Below are positions 18,347-30,393 of a stretch of DNA of 64,000 nt, one piece after another. This DNA is from Porphyra umbilicalis. Lineage: Eukaryota; Rhodophyta; Bangiophyceae; Bangiales; Bangiaceae. The notes beneath the pieces are model-generated. The model saw nothing but the letters and a program-made list of their open reading frames with translations. It was not told the origin of the DNA and made no database searches. The position numbers and the translations under genes were made by a program. The first letter of the stretch is position 1. Every line of letters begins with the position of its first letter. Location of the stretch: contig KV919039.1 of the NCBI GenBank assembly GCA_002049455.2, positions 1 to 64,000 on the forward strand. Reading direction: 5' to 3'.

Positions 18347-19520
18347 GGCCCCAACGACCGCCGACCGCTAGCCCCTGCGACAGGTGCACACACAGCCCAA
18401 CTGCCCCGGCCTGACCAGCACAGTTGTGCAAACGAGCCGCGATCAGGTACAGTGGATGGAAGGTGCCAACTCCACTGCTGCTGACGTGACTAGCACCCGG
18501 ACGGGGACACCCTGGAGCGCCCTCGGCGTCGTCACGCCAGCGAGTAAAGGAGTTGCGCCGCTTCCACGTCCCACACAGCCGGCCGGCAAACTGGGAAATT
18601 ACCGTGAATGCGCAGGCAGAAAACCGTCTACAACGGCCCGCAGTCGGAAGGGAGGCCACCGCAGCGAGCGACCGCCACGGTGGCAACTGGACTACAGGGT
18701 GGTGGTCGTCCCCCCGATGCCGCAGAAGCACACACACCGGCGGTCGAAGAAGCGCCGCTCATCAGCCAAGCGGGAATGCGAACGAAGGCCTGGCGGAGAC
18801 AGCCACGGCGATAAGGAGACGGGGGACGGCCGGTTGCGGAGGCGACGGCGACGACGGTGGGAGTGCCGCAAGCGCGACAGGGGTGGGAGACAGACGCGGC
18901 GCCGCCGCGACGGAAGCGCGTCAGACCCCCCCTACCTCGCGCGGCGTGCACGCGTGCGTGGGCGTCAGCGCCAGGGGAGAGGGGGGGGGGGGGGCGAAGT
19001 TGCGAATTCATGCATTCTTCCGCAACGTGCACATGGAAAAAGAGGGCGTCGCGAGACAATCCCGTCCTCGTTGACTCCGGCTGATACACACGCCGCCGTA
19101 CGCCGCTGAGGGAGTCTGACTCTCAGGGAGCCCCGTGAGGCAACATTGTAAGCCGCGACAGGCGCCTGGATCGTGGCATTGAAGCATTCTAGGCGCGGTA
19201 CTCGACTGACTCACCATACTTACGAAAATTATGTATTCTAAAATATCGGCTTTTCCATCACGTGAACAACTACAATGATGTTTATGGGGTGTCACTTGAA
19301 AATTATTCTGCTCAAACGGTGCGAACAGCCCAAACTGGGCGGGCAGGCGCCCCAGGGCTGTCAAACGTCATGAACACGAAACACGGGCGAGTCGTCACGA
19401 CGGGAGTCCCCGGGAGTCTCCTGGACGTGGGCACCTGGTCCTCTCTGGCTCCCACACTCCCAACGAGCGCCCCCTCACCCCTCCCCCTCCAAGTGGGGTG
19501 TTGATGCAGGGCCTCCGCGC
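18347..19520. other. Kinase 5' flank and repeat remnants
   Basis: GC-rich open frames (18384-19109 and others) have shuffled composition and no domains. A G13-like run lies near 18981. The segment 19024-19050 resembles one end of the palindromic element at 11450. A short hairpin around GAGTCTGACTC lies at about 19109. From about 19200 the DNA becomes AT-richer. Confidence 0.45.
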
Positions 19521-20496
19521 TAGGGTTGCCCAATTGGTTCGCGCGGCCGAACCAGTTCATCCGATGTTTTCGGTGGCCAATAACCAGTTTTAAACTAGTT
19601 AGTTGGGCAAGGTCGAGCGCCAGCCACAAATGAGACTGGGTGACTGTGGCTCCGCTGCAAGTGGGTCGCAGCCACGCAAGAGGTGACAAGTGACAAGGGC
19701 ACGGACAGCCCGCACGGCCATCTCAGCCGTGTTGGCCCATCCCCGGCATGGGCGCCCATTGCCCGGTCTCCCAGACCTCGCCGACCCAAGCGCCACACTT
19801 GTCCCCCCCCTCACCCTATCCTGTTCCCTGGTCTCTGTTGTGCTCGGTGCCACGCCTAACGAGCTCGTTGCAGGTCTAGGTGCTAGTAGTGTGTGTTTGT
19901 GGGTGATCTGTTTGTTGGTGATATGTGGACGTCGCACGAGCTACCATTACATGTGATGTTGTCTGTGTGTAGCGCGTTGGACACGAGCATCTGCCTCCTC
20001 TGCGCGGCGTTCCCTTCTCTCTTGCTTCATTGTGCATGATGTGTTCTCGGCATGCGCATTGGTCCTCGTTGCTTTTTTTCTTTCTCAGATCTACGCGAGG
20101 CTGCTGGGTGCATGCACCTTCACTCTTCCCGCACGGCTGCGTGTTGCGTGTGTAGCGGTCCCTTTCCTGTGCGGGCGTGTGAGGTATGGTTGCCCAACTT
20201 GTGTGCGGTGTGGATGTACGACTCCGGAGCGGTGTGGTTACATGTCGGCGACGGGGCCGGTGTGAGAGACAAAAACACAAGTCGTCGGATCTGGTCGCGC
20301 ACGAGTTGGGACTCGTCATGCACTCAATGCTAAAGAATAGTGAAAATTTTGGTCACATGACCGTACCTGTTCCGTATTTAAAAAACACCCAATTTAACCA
20401 ATACTTCGCATCCGAAACTAGTTCGCAAGCGATGTCTGATTTTTACCCAATGTCAACCATGTTGACCAATTACGATAAACCAGTTGGGCAACCCTA
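19521..20496. mobile_element. Non-autonomous hAT-type element, 976 bp
   Basis: Ends are inverted: TAGGGTTGCCCAATTGGTT at 19521 and its near-complement ending at 20496 (one mismatch in 19). The flanking 8-mers CTCCGCGC (19513-19520) and CGCCGCGC (20497-20504) match at 7 of 8. TAGGG-type ends with an 8-bp duplication define hAT elements. The interior is unique, AT-richer than the flanks, and has no transposase frame, so it must be moved in trans if at all. Confidence 0.8.
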
Positions 20497-21629
20497 CGCC
20501 GCGCGCGCGCCGCGCCGTGCTGGGGTGCACGCGGAGCCGCGTGGTCCACGCGGCCCCAACACCAGGGCGACGGCGGCGGCTAGACCAGTCGCTGTCCCGC
20601 CCGCCCGTGCTCCAGCTGGACGAAGGGGAGGCGCTGCAGCAGCCCCCGTGGCTGCTCCAACCCCCGTGGACATGGCCTCGGGGCCAGGATAGTTTGACAT
20701 CTCCACTCGCCGACGCCGCGGGTCACGGCCCGCCTCGGCCTGCGGGCCCCGTCCCCCAATTTGCACGCTCTTCCGCGCGGGCCGTGACACAGCACGTTGT
20801 CAAATTGGGTCACGGAGAACTTAAAATATATGCGAACCGTGAGAGGTCGTGAGAGAAATGTTTTTCCATGCAGCAAACCTCGTGACACCATACTCGCAAA
20901 TGTCGCTGTGTCGATCTCTAAAAGGCTCTGTCTGAGAAGGCTTTCTGACACCCCCAGAGACCTTCTTACCCCACCCACCTGGTCACCCCTACCCATGTGC
21001 GTACTCGTCTACTCCCAATAGCTGCGGGCACCGCCCAACCACGGACACTTGTGCTTGCCTCCTTTCCTGTCCTCTCCCACTCCTTTCTCCTGCTGGCAGG
21101 GGGGGGGGGGCGAGGGGGGCTGCACATACATGCCGAGGGGGTCGGGGAGGATGGGGGCGCAAACGGTGTCGCTAGAGTGGGACGGCTGCTGGCATTGCCG
21201 TGCAGAGCTCTGGCAGGGTCATGGGGCAGGTCCTCCTTGCGCGATCAAACGGCACCCTTCACACCCAGTTCAAGGCAGACTTGGCGTACACAGTATGCAT
21301 TCTTGCGGGCACATGGAGACCTCTGCTCGGACGCCTCACCGTCGTAGCTTGTGTCAGCCAGACTTTGTTCAGTACCTGTTGGCATGATAGTCTGCTACCA
21401 ATGGGGACCCAGGATGCGCCCCCGGTCAACCGGGCAGCCAACCAGCGGGCTGGAAAACGTCAAGCCTTGTGCTTGGGGATAGCGGGGCGATTAGTAATAA
21501 TTCGAAGTGCTGGGCGGCGCCAATGCGCGCCCTCGGCATGTGTGCAGGTGACTGCCATGCTGCCCCCAGCCCCGCTCCTGGCTGCCGCCCAAGTGCACAA
21601 GTGCTGCCAACATCCCCGCTCGCTCTCCT
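20497..21629. other. Gap without a recognised gene
   Basis: GC-rich, then mixed DNA. A loose inverted match around TTTGACA at 20693 and TTGTCAAATT at 20797 may be another degraded element. A G10 run lies near 21101. No domains. Confidence 0.4.
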
Positions 21630-21765
21630 GGCCGACCGCTCGGCCCACCCTCCTGGCGGACCGCCCCGCCCACCCTCTGGTCGACCGCCCCACCCACCCT
21701 CCTGGCCGGAAGCCCCGGCCACCCTCTGTTCGATCGCCCCGCCCACCCTCCTGCCGACCGCCCTC
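21630..21765. repeat. ~24-bp minisatellite, about 5-6 degenerate copies
   Basis: Units of the form CGACCGCCCCGCCCACCCT, linked by CTGG- or CTCC-type spacers, follow each other head to tail. Overlapping frames here are simple repeat translation. Confidence 0.7.
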
Positions 21766-24556
21766 GTTCCTGTCGTATTCTTATCTGCATCCCCTCCATC
21801 CCACGCATTCTCTCCAGCTCGCACGGGGGCGGGGGGGAGTCACTCTACGACGGGCCGGACGACGTTTGCAGTCGCTGGACTAGTGGTGGTGGCGATTGGG
21901 TGGGGATCCACACTGGCGCAGTGTGGATAGTGTGACGCGCGCGGTGGGTGGGTGGTGGATGGGTTGGATGAACTGACCACGTACTTCTTTTTCGTGTTCG
22001 CTCGCCCGTCCCCCATGTATCCTTACCATGCATATGTGCGATGGCTTCCTCTTTCTTGGCTTCTGTTTCTTTGCAAACCAATGGGTGTTGCTGACATCGA
22101 AGTCGAGTAACTTGTGTCATACGCACATGCATGCGTGGTGTCCGCGAGTCGCTGACATGGTGAGCTTGCTGTTGTCCGGTGGCCTGTAGCTCTGTCAGAG
22201 TTTGCGGCTGTGTGCAGTTAGCTACATGTCTGCGTGACTCTGTAGCACACCGTGGCTTTCTTATCGATTTCGTGTCTGCTCTGCCACCCGTGCCCGCGCC
22301 GAGCAACAATAAAGCGACCGTGTCTTTCAATGCATCTTTGGCATGTATCCTCAATGCTGGCCGGTGTCACATCCTTTCCTCCGTCAGGGTCTTGCTCCAC
22401 TTCTTCCCCGAGACCTCCGAGGGATCATTGCGGCGAGTCTCGCAACATATGTCTCGAAGGATGTGAACTTCTCCTTAAAGATTGGGCAAAGAGGAGTTAT
22501 GTACTCATTTTCGATCTCTCTCTGAACGCAAAGGGGTCGAGCAGCAATACGGTTCGGCCTTGTTGCAGATACCTTGGAACCTGACACGAGATTTCATCAA
22601 CGCGCTGTGGAACTTGGTTGGAAACGGAGCGCTGATTTGCGGCCGCGTGCCGAGCGGCTCGGGGCTTCCGCTGCCAACGCGCCGCGGTTTGGTCTTGTGG
22701 GCGCGCCCCGCACTGGTCCACCCCAACCGCCGCCGGCTTCGCCTGCCGCGTCGGCTTTGGCGCGGCGCGACGGGGGACCTCGTGTCGGCGTGGTTCGCAG
22801 GCGTGGCGCGCGCTTGTGGGTTGTGGCAGAACGGCGACGGCGCAGAGGTGGTGGCCCAGCCGTCGGGAAGCCACGCCTCGTGCGCACGACCGCGCGGGGC
22901 CCCCACACAGCACGGCACAACGGGGGCGATGACCGCGCGCGCGACTGCAGTGACCCGCGGGTTTCGCGGCAATCGCGGCGGCCGTTCGATCTGAGCAGGA
23001 TGCAAGGGCGGCGACTTAGGTTCCAGATAATCGAATATTTCACAGAAGCTGCCAAGAAGTCCGCATCAAAACACGGTTTGCAGCATAATTTCGAGAGGAG
23101 GCGGCTTTTTCCGGGTATTCAAGCAGGGTGCAACTTACTCAATGCTGAAAGAATGTATTGTAGCTTGGCTTGCCAATACAAACTTTTCATTTTTCAACCG
23201 GCTAGTAGTAGAACAACTTCCCAACTTGCCTGGAGGATCGGACGCCAGTGCCGCCCAAGCTGGGTCCGGAGGGCGCCACCCTCCGTCGCGCCCAGCACAC
23301 GCCGACTGCGGTGGCGCTCCCGTTGATGGGATGGACTGGCTGGTCCCCGAGTGGGCCCTCCCGCCGCCGGCCGTGGGGCGGCTTGCCCGCCAATCCCCTG
23401 CGCCACGACCCGTCGGCCGCGCGGCGACTCCAAATCCAAGCCCCCCCCCAGCAAGCGTTTCCTTCCATTGGCGGGGAGGCCGGAAGGAGCCGCGTCCGCT
23501 GCGCGGGCGGGCGGCCGCCACGCCAGCCACGCCTTCGGTGCAAAAGACACCCCCGGCGCGAGGCACCCGCCGAGTGCGAGCTGTGTGGCCTAGCGCGCGC
23601 GTGTGCGTGTGGGGGCTGCTCCTGCCGGCCGGGCCGGCACGCTGCGGCGCTGCCGAGGCCGGGGAGGCGGCCGCTAGCCAGCTGCCGCCTCTGCCGGCGG
23701 GACCCCGAGCGCAGCCGCTCTGTTTCGGCCTGCTGCCGGCGGACCGCCGACCGTGCAGACCGCCCGCCGCTAGCCACGACGCCGCGCGTCAGCAGTGGCA
23801 GGCACTGGCCGCGGTGGGCCTCCCTCCGTTGGCGCCGCCGAGGGGGGGGGCGGCTTGGCACCACCTCTCCCCGCCACGGCCCCCCCGCCCTGGCCCGAAC
23901 ACCCGCGCGGGGAGGGTGCTCTGCGGGCAGCGCGGGCGCCCGTCGGGGGGCCGCCGGTCGCTGCAGGCCGATCCCGCGCCCCAGCGGGCGGCGGCGGGCG
24001 GCGGTGGCGCGCACACACGGGCAGCGGCCGCCGGTCGTCGGTGGGCGAGCGACGGTGCAGCCGCCACACTTGCGCCGTCCAAGCGGAGGGGCGGGGGAAG
24101 CAGACCTGCGGCTCGGTGGCGCCGCCGCCGCTGCCGTCGTGTGTGTGGGGGGGGGAGGGGAGGGGTTTGCTGTGCGCAGCTGTGCGCAACTGGCTAGGTG
24201 CGGCTGCCGGGCGCTGAGTGGCCCGGGCGCACAGGTGAGTGGGGTGGGCAGCAGGCGTGTGTTGCGGTCTGCTGCTACCGCCGCCGTCACCCTCGCTAGA
24301 GGCAGCGGTACTCTCCGCACGTGCCGCACCGCCTCGCCCGTCTTCGTGTGTACATTCGGACGCGTTGTGTCTCTCGCCACACGCCCGCTGTAGGTGACTC
24401 GCCGGACGGTGGGTTGCTGACGCGCCGCAACCTCCGGGGTGTGTGGGGAGGCGCGCTGTCGGCAGCGGGCGCTGTGTTTCGGCACGCTCGTCCGTCGACC
24501 GCGTCGTCGTCACCATAGCCGCAGGTAGCGACGCTGCACTGGCGGGTTGGCCCCTC
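21766..24556. other. Long gene-poor stretch
   Basis: 22.0-22.6 kb is moderate GC with a possible AATAAA near 22307. 22.6-24.4 kb is very GC-rich and shows long open frames in all frames (up to 427 codons on the minus strand at 23202-24485). These overlap one another and have only Pro/Arg/Ala-rich shadow composition. No domain is seen. The end of the stretch is the promoter of the DEK-C/SWIB gene. Confidence 0.45.
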
Positions 24557-26477
24557 ATGGAGGCGGTACCGTCGGATGCAGAGCTGACGGCGGCGGTCGC
24601 GGACATCCTCGGGTCGGAGAACCTTGAGTCGTTGACCGTCCGGACAATGATGGGCATCCTGGGCCGCCGGTTTGAGGGAGTGGACCTGACGCAGCGGAAG
24701 AAATTCATCAAACATGAGGTCGACCGGCTGATGCACCTGCGTGTGCCAGCGCCGGCGGATGAGGGGGAGCTTGGCGGTGAGGGGGGAGGCTACGAGCAGC
24801 AGCAGCAGCACCTCCAGGCGGCGTATCCGCCGGCAGGGGTGCCAGCAACATGTACGTTCCTTCGTGGGTGCCCTCGATGTTGTGGGGTGGGGATGTGCCC
24901 CGGCCTCGCTGACCATATGGTGGTGTTTTGGCCATTTTCCCCATTGGTCTGAAGATAGCCGCGACGTGGGTGGGTTGTGATGCTGTGACGGGCGCATTGA
25001 TGGCCGCCGTTGGTTTTGTACCATGGAGGCGATGTGTGTGTTCCGATGATAGTGTCCGTTACGTGCATGCGGCTTTTGCTAGCTGTCGATCTCAACCACC
25101 ATTGCTCGGTTGGTGGGTCGGGCTGAGGCCGGGATGGTTCCGACTGTGTCGTCGCCTATCCGACCGTTGTCATGGTGGTGGATGGCGATGCGTTCTGACG
25201 ACGCGGGTGGCTAAATGTAGTCGTGGTGGAGACGGAGTCTGCGTCACGTTTTGCGCGTGGACGGCGACAGGCTGGATGCGGCTTTCTGTCGACTCTCTAC
25301 GGACGGATTTCTGACTAATCGGTGTGTGGTGCGATTGCTTTTGGTTTTTATTGCATGTCCTCTGCTGGTTGTCGGCTGTTGTCCGCGCTCTGTTGTCGCT
25401 GGTATCTGGCACTCCCCTGGGTCCTGCCTGTTTGCAGATGAGACCAGTGGTGCTCCCGCGATCGAGGAGAAGAAGCGAGCGAAGCGCGCTCGTCCGTCGG
25501 GTAAAGCCAACGGCAGCGCCAGTGGTGGTAGAGCAGCTGGCACCCCCGCGAAGCCCCGCAAGCTGTCAGGCCTGAAAAAGGCGGTGGTGCTGGCAGAGCC
25601 GCTCGCCCACTTTTTGGGCGAAGTCGTACTGCCCCGCAGCCAAATTGCGAAGCGCGTCACTACGTACGTGAAGCTGCACAACCTGCAAGACGAGGCCGAC
25701 AAGCGGCACATCCTGGCCGACGAAGCGTTGCGAGCGGTGTTCGAGGTCGACCGGTTTAGCTTCTTCTCTGTCAACAAGCTTATCTCCAACCTGGTGTACC
25801 GCCCTGACGAGTGTTCGGCAGAGCTTCAGGCGCTGGCGGAGCAGTGCGACGTGGCTACGCTGGCGGAGGAGGAGAGGGAAGCTGCAACGGCCGCGGCGGG
25901 TACCAACTCGGATAGTGAGGCCGAGCCGGCTCCTGTGGAGAAGAAGGCCAAGCGGAAGCGTAAGGCAGCGGCGCCTATGGCGGCGGCTGGGGGGCCGAAG
26001 CCTGCCACGGGCCTGGCGGCACCGAAACGTCTCGACGAGCATCTGAGTGCCGTGTGCGGCGGCAAGACCGTGCTGTCTAGGGCGCAGGTGGTGCGAGCGC
26101 TGTGGGTGTACATCCACGCGAAGGAGCTGCAAGATCCGCAAGATGGGCGGCGCATCATTTGTGACGACGCGCTCAAGCGGGTGTTTGCCAACGAGGAGGT
26201 GGTGACGATTTCCAGCCTCAACAAGTACTTGAGCGCGCACCTCAGCGTACCAACCCCTGAGGAAGTTGCCGAATCGGAGCAACAGCAGGCAGTGGAAGCG
26301 GCAGCCGCCAACCCCGGCGCGTACGGCGGAGGCGGTGCGGCGGTCCCGGTGGCGGTGGGAGCGGGTGGCTACGCTCACGCTGAGCAGCACACGACGGCGG
26401 GGGCGGATGGCTACGACGAGGAAGGCTACGAGGGAGAAGGTGGGGTCGAGGACGGGGAGTACGAGGACGAAGGATGA
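24557..26477 (+). CDS. DEK-C and double SWIB/MDM2 domain protein, 444 aa
   Basis: Two exons: 24557-24851 and 25438-26477, with a 586-nt intron starting GTACGTT and ending TTTGCAG; the split codon gives Tyr99. Residues ~4-58 form a DEK C-terminal domain (SDAELTAAVADILG to RRFEGVDLTQRKKFIKHEVDRLM), a winged-helix-like DNA-binding fold. Two SWIB domains follow at about 140-219 (ending ISSN-like SVNKLISNLVY) and 289-368 (RLDEHLSAVCGGKTVLSRAQVVRALWVYI, ending SSLNKYLSAHL). Basic linkers (KKRAKRARPS, KKAKRKRK) look like nuclear localisation signals, and the tail is Gly/Glu-rich. The same DEK-C plus SWIB order occurs in plant and algal nuclear proteins related to SWI/SNF BAF60 components and to yeast UAF30. 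A nuclear role in chromatin or rDNA transcription is therefore likely. Confidence 0.9.
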
Positions 26478-27012
26478 CGCGCGCAAGGGCCGCGGGTGGG
26501 GGCCGACTGGGTGGACGTTGGGCTGCAACAGAGACGTGCGTGGGTATTGGGCCGTTAGGGGCGGAGGTGGGGGCGCTGCGGTTCGCGCCTGCGTTGACGC
26601 CATACACACGTGTGGGACTGTGCTACTAAGAACTGGTGACACCGGCAGTGACAAGACCGGGACATGTGGTTGAGCGACGAAGGCCGGCAGAGGTGGTGCA
26701 GTGTACACTCCGCAGCGCTCTTGAGGAAGACGAGCCCGACGTTGAGCAATTTCGTTGGCCGATGAACTCGCGCGCAATTAATAATACCGGTGGAATGTGA
26801 CAGGTCGTCAACCGTCTCTGTGATCCGTGTCTCTTTCCCGACCGGAGTTTGCGGAGCCTTTCCTGCTCGAGAGACGAGCTTCGGCTGCTGCGACTCTGGC
26901 GTTGACGTTGACTGATTCCGCCTCCTACATCTCCCTCTCCTCCCCTCCATTCACCCCCTCTCTTCTTCGCCCGTTCTTTGGATTGTCTTGCTCTCCGCCT
27001 CTCGTTGCCACC

Positions 27013-28134
27013 ATGTCACTCCCCGCTGGCGTCATCTTGACGGCGCCTCGGTCGGTGACCGTCGCACCCCCCCCCCCACCCGACTCATCGCCGGTGGGCG
27101 CGGGTATGGCCCGTGTGCACACCCTCTTCTCAGCAGTCTCTGCCGGCACCGAGCTACTGGCGTACAAGGGCGCTATGCCGTCAGACATACCCGCCGACGC
27201 GACGTTTGCGCACGCGGCGGCGGCGTTTGTGTACCCTTCCACCGTCGGGTACTGCAACGTCGGGCGGGTGGAAGAGGTGGGGCCGCCGACGGGGGCGATG
27301 GGGGCGGTTTCCCCTGGCGCGGGTGCGACCGGGGGGGGCGTCGATAGCACTGGGGTGGCGGGGGACCCCGGCCACGCGAGCGTGTCGGTCGGCGACTTGG
27401 TGTTTGCTTTTCAACCCCACGTCTACACCTATACCGCCCCCGTGACGGACCTCCAGCGGCTTCCGCCTGGGGTGTCCCCCGTCCACGCCACGATGCTGCC
27501 GACCGTGGAGACGGCACTGTCGTTACTCATGGACGGGGCCCCTCTTCTCGGCGACGTCATCGCCGTTGTTGGCCAGGGCACTGTTGGCCTCCTCACCGCA
27601 GCGGTGTGCCGGTTGGCGTATCCCCTCTGCCCTCTTTTGACGGTTGAGGCGGAGCCCCACCGGCGGGCCGCGTCCGCCGCCTGGGTCCGTCCGACCGGCG
27701 CCGTCGGCACACCTGCCGAGGCGCTCGTCGCTGCTGCTGGCCGTCGGGCGGACGTGGTCATTGAGGTAACAGGCGCTGGTGGGGGCCTCGACGCCGCTGT
27801 GGAACTCGCCGCGGACAGTGGACGGGTGGTGCTCGGCAGCTGGTACGGGGCTGGGCCGCTGGTGTTGCGGGGCCTCGGCGGGCGCTTCCACCGCAGCCAC
27901 GTGACGCTTGTTGCGTCGCAGGTGTCGTCGCTGCCGGCGACGCTCGACGGACGGTGGTCCAAGGGGCGACGGCTGGGGCTGGCGTGGGCAGTACTCGGGC
28001 GTCTCGACTGGACGGGGTTTGCAGTGGAGACTGCGTACGTGGCCGACGCACCACGGGTGTACGAGCGACTGGCGATGGGGGGTGGGGTTGTCGGACAGGT
28101 CGTTTTGGCCTACCCCCCCGGCGTGGGGCAGTGA
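27013..28134 (+). CDS. Zinc-type medium-chain dehydrogenase/reductase, 373 aa
   Basis: A single-exon gene with a good start context (GCCACCATG). The frame is open further 5' but that part is pyrimidine-rich leader. The N-terminal half is the GroES-like catalytic domain (AGTELLAYKG, TVGYCNVGRVEEVG, VGDLVFAFQPHV). The C-terminal half is a Rossmann domain with the nucleotide-binding GQGTVGLL (about residues 190-197) and a further ADVVIEVTGAGGGL strand. The family includes BchC-like and threonine-dehydrogenase-like enzymes of the MDR superfamily, using NAD(P)(H). The usual catalytic Cys/His zinc ligands are not obvious (AGTE where CGTD or CHTD might be), so it may act without catalytic zinc. An Ala/Gly-rich insertion at about 95-120 is lineage-specific. 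Substrate unknown. Confidence 0.85.
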   Translation: MSLPAGVILTAPRSVTVAPPPPPDSSPVGAGMARVHTLFSAVSAGTELLAYKGAMPSDIPADATFAHAAAAFVYPSTVGYCNVGRVEEVGPPTGAMGAVSPGAGATGGGVDSTGVAGDPGHASVSVGDLVFAFQPHVYTYTAPVTDLQRLPPGVSPVHATMLPTVETALSLLMDGAPLLGDVIAVVGQGTVGLLTAAVCRLAYPLCPLLTVEAEPHRRAASAAWVRPTGAVGTPAEALVAAAGRRADVVIEVTGAGGGLDAAVELAADSGRVVLGSWYGAGPLVLRGLGGRFHRSHVTLVASQVSSLPATLDGRWSKGRRLGLAWAVLGRLDWTGFAVETAYVADAPRVYERLAMGGGVVGQVVLAYPPGVGQ

Positions 28135-28169
28135 CCCAATTGGGTGAAAGGGGGTTAGGATAACCCCCT
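28134..28169. other. Two inverted repeats just after the dehydrogenase stop
   Basis: A 12-bp palindrome (28134-28145) overlaps the stop codon. It is followed at 28149-28169 by a 9-bp perfect stem with a GGA loop. They could form 3' UTR structure; a terminator role is not established in eukaryotes. Confidence 0.5.
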
Positions 28170-29339
28170 CACACCTAGTCAAGAGGGCCTAAAAGCGGAC
28201 TTCTGGATTTTTCATGTGAATCCGTCGTTCCATTGGCGATTACCTCATCTTGCCAGGGTCTCGCTTCACCTTATTGGTGGATGAGCGTACTGACATGGTC
28301 CAGGTGGAAATATACAATGAGTTTCGAATGGGCTTGACGTGGCACTCAGCACCCAATCAACAAACGCTTGAACAATGACTATCTGATCTCACGATGAAAC
28401 AAAGTGGCTCTGGGAGACGCATTCGGCAACATTTTTGATAGCAGTTTTACATTTCTGCTCGTCAGAGTCCACCCTCCCAATCCGACACCACCGCCAGAGC
28501 TACCGGTACGGCATTCATAGAGTTCTTACATACCATGTAGCCACCTCTCCTATCCTTTGGGACTTCGCTCATGCTCTCTGACGTTCTTTTTGAGGCCGCA
28601 GCGGCCTGTACGGTGTCTCTGGGAGGCCTCCCAAGTGCGAAAGAGAGGTGGCCATAGTGGGAAAACAAGTAGGGGTCTTTGGGGTCCTGTTGGCGTCCTA
28701 GACATCATCACGTAGTTGAGTAGCGTTTGCAGAAAAAAGCAATGAAAAAGACGTGTGCTGCACTGAGAAACTGGGTGGTCGAGCTCGTAGGCCGAAGCCT
28801 TCAGAAGCATGCTGCAGAGAGGGGTCGGACGGTCCGAATGAGACGTGTTGTCTGAATGTATTCACAAAAAACTGTAATGACGAATACGAGAACACCGCCC
28901 TTGACTAAAGGCCCTTTAGGTGTGCCCTTTCGATGATCCGGCGTCACATCCTGGTCGTGGCTGTGCCGCTCCAGCTGACGATCACCGCGCTAATTTCGAA
29001 CCACCCCAGACCCTCCTGCAGTTCTTATCGATGAATGTGCATTCTAGAGACTGCACGACAAGGTGCTGTGCTTTCTCCACTGTCGGAGACCTCAACCGTC
29101 CCACAACAGTATCAGCGGCGGGACAGAACCAAAATGCAGGAAAAACACCCAGCCTTCATCCATATCCCCCCCGAATACGGAAACGACGAACGCGCCGCTC
29201 CCTGCTGCCGCACGCACCTCCCTGCTGCCACACGCGCATCACAGCGCACATGTCCCTCCGTCGTCTGTTCCCGAGCAGCACACCTCGACTGCCTGCATCC
29301 ACCCCCATCCAGCCGGTGCAGACGCCTTCCCCCGCTCCC
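28170..29339. other. Gap between dehydrogenase and TSPO
   Basis: AT-richer up to about 28.9 kb, then C-rich. Short frames only. No recognisable gene or clear repeat. Confidence 0.45.
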
Positions 29340-29858
29340 TCACTCGGCCGCGGCAGGCGCCCCCCCCCCCCCGGGTTTCTTAATCAGCCGCGACTCTGGG
29401 TTGAGCCGCCACAGCGCCCCGTTGAGCGCCGCCGCGTACGCAATCCACCCCACATACGGGATCATCAGGCGACCGGCGACCCTGTCGACCGCCCCAAAAC
29501 GCAACGCGGCCGACGTGGCGGTGCCGAGAAGGGCAATCACCTCGACCAGCGCAACGTCCAACTTTTGCCCGACAAAGAGCAGCGGGTTCCACGCCGCGTT
29601 GAGCGCCAGCTGCACCCCGTACATGACCCACAGGGGGGAGGAGCGAGAGAAGCCGACCGCCCGGTAGACCCGGTGGCTCGCCACGCCCATGGCAACGTAC
29701 AGCGTCGACCAAATCGGACCGAAAGCGGGCGCCGGGGGGGTCCAGCTCGGCTTGCGAATCTTGGGGTACCACGTCAGGATGCCTGGCGCAGAAATGGTCG
29801 AAGCCGCAAAGCCGACGGCCAGCGGCACGCCGACCGCAATGACGATGGGGGCGACCAT
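29340..29858 (-). CDS. TSPO: TspO/MBR family membrane protein, 172 aa
   Basis: The ATG at 29858 lies in CCACCATGG. Five hydrophobic segments are visible, the usual number for this family. Conserved marks are WYPKIRKPSWTPPAPAFGPIWSTLYVAMGVASHRVYR (about residues 31-67), the Trp-rich block LNAAWNPLLF, and PYVGWIAYAAALNGALWRLN near the C-terminus. TspO proteins bind tetrapyrroles and sterols. They sit in the mitochondrial outer membrane or, in plants and algae, in secretory or plastid membranes. Length matches the family (about 155-190 aa). The C-terminal AAAE tail is variable. The gene is single-exon and lies head to head with the phosphatidylinositol synthase gene, 535 bp apart. Confidence 0.93.
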   Translation of the reverse strand: MVAPIVIAVGVPLAVGFAASTISAPGILTWYPKIRKPSWTPPAPAFGPIWSTLYVAMGVASHRVYRAVGFSRSSPLWVMYGVQLALNAAWNPLLFVGQKLDVALVEVIALLGTATSAALRFGAVDRVAGRLMIPYVGWIAYAAALNGALWRLNPESRLIKKPGGGGAPAAAE

Positions 29859-30393
29859 GGTGGACGCAAGTGACAGAAGAGAGGTGGGATGGAGAAGGCG
29901 GTGGCGATCAGGGCAGTGGGGACGGGCGAAGAGTGACAATGGTGTGGCTGCGCAATCCCGCGTCCACCGGCGGTGGCGGGCGGCGGTTCCATCGAACTGC
30001 CGAACGAGAGACACCTGGTCGACTTGCATTAGGGCAGTCTGTATGCCATTCATTGCGCACGCGATCTGGTCGGCATATTTATTACATCTCTTTGCCAGAT
30101 TGGTCCGCAGTGGTGCACGCAGAATTGATCCGCAGGTGCAGATCGTGTTGGCGAAAGTACCACCAGACCCCCGATTCTGTCGAATCAACCACGTGTCTAA
30201 CCATATCTTTGTGAGAAGGTGGCAACCCACCGGCAACGTCGCTTGCGCGTTGCGCACAGCGCAGAGCGAACTGTCACTGGGCGCGCAGCCCGCCGGGCCG
30301 CCGGTGGCCACCGGGTGTCTCCCTGTCCCCTCTCTGCTACCATTTTTCGCAGGTGCTGGGACTGCTTCCCCCTGTTTCTCCCTTTGCAACGCC
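29859..30393. promoter_or_regulatory. Bidirectional promoter region TSPO / PI synthase
   Basis: A 535-bp interval separates two divergent starts. It contains an AT-richer core near 30060-30090 (ATTTATTACATC) but no canonical TATA box at a fixed distance from either start. No gene. Confidence 0.4.

Noticed and set aside
20693-20807. Transposon bounded by TTTGACA / TGTCAAA
   Set aside because: Only about 8-10 bp match and there is no target duplication.
23202-24485. Minus-strand frame of 427 codons
   Set aside because: Overlaps equally long frames on the other strand in a GC island. No motifs, and Arg/Pro/Ala-rich throughout.
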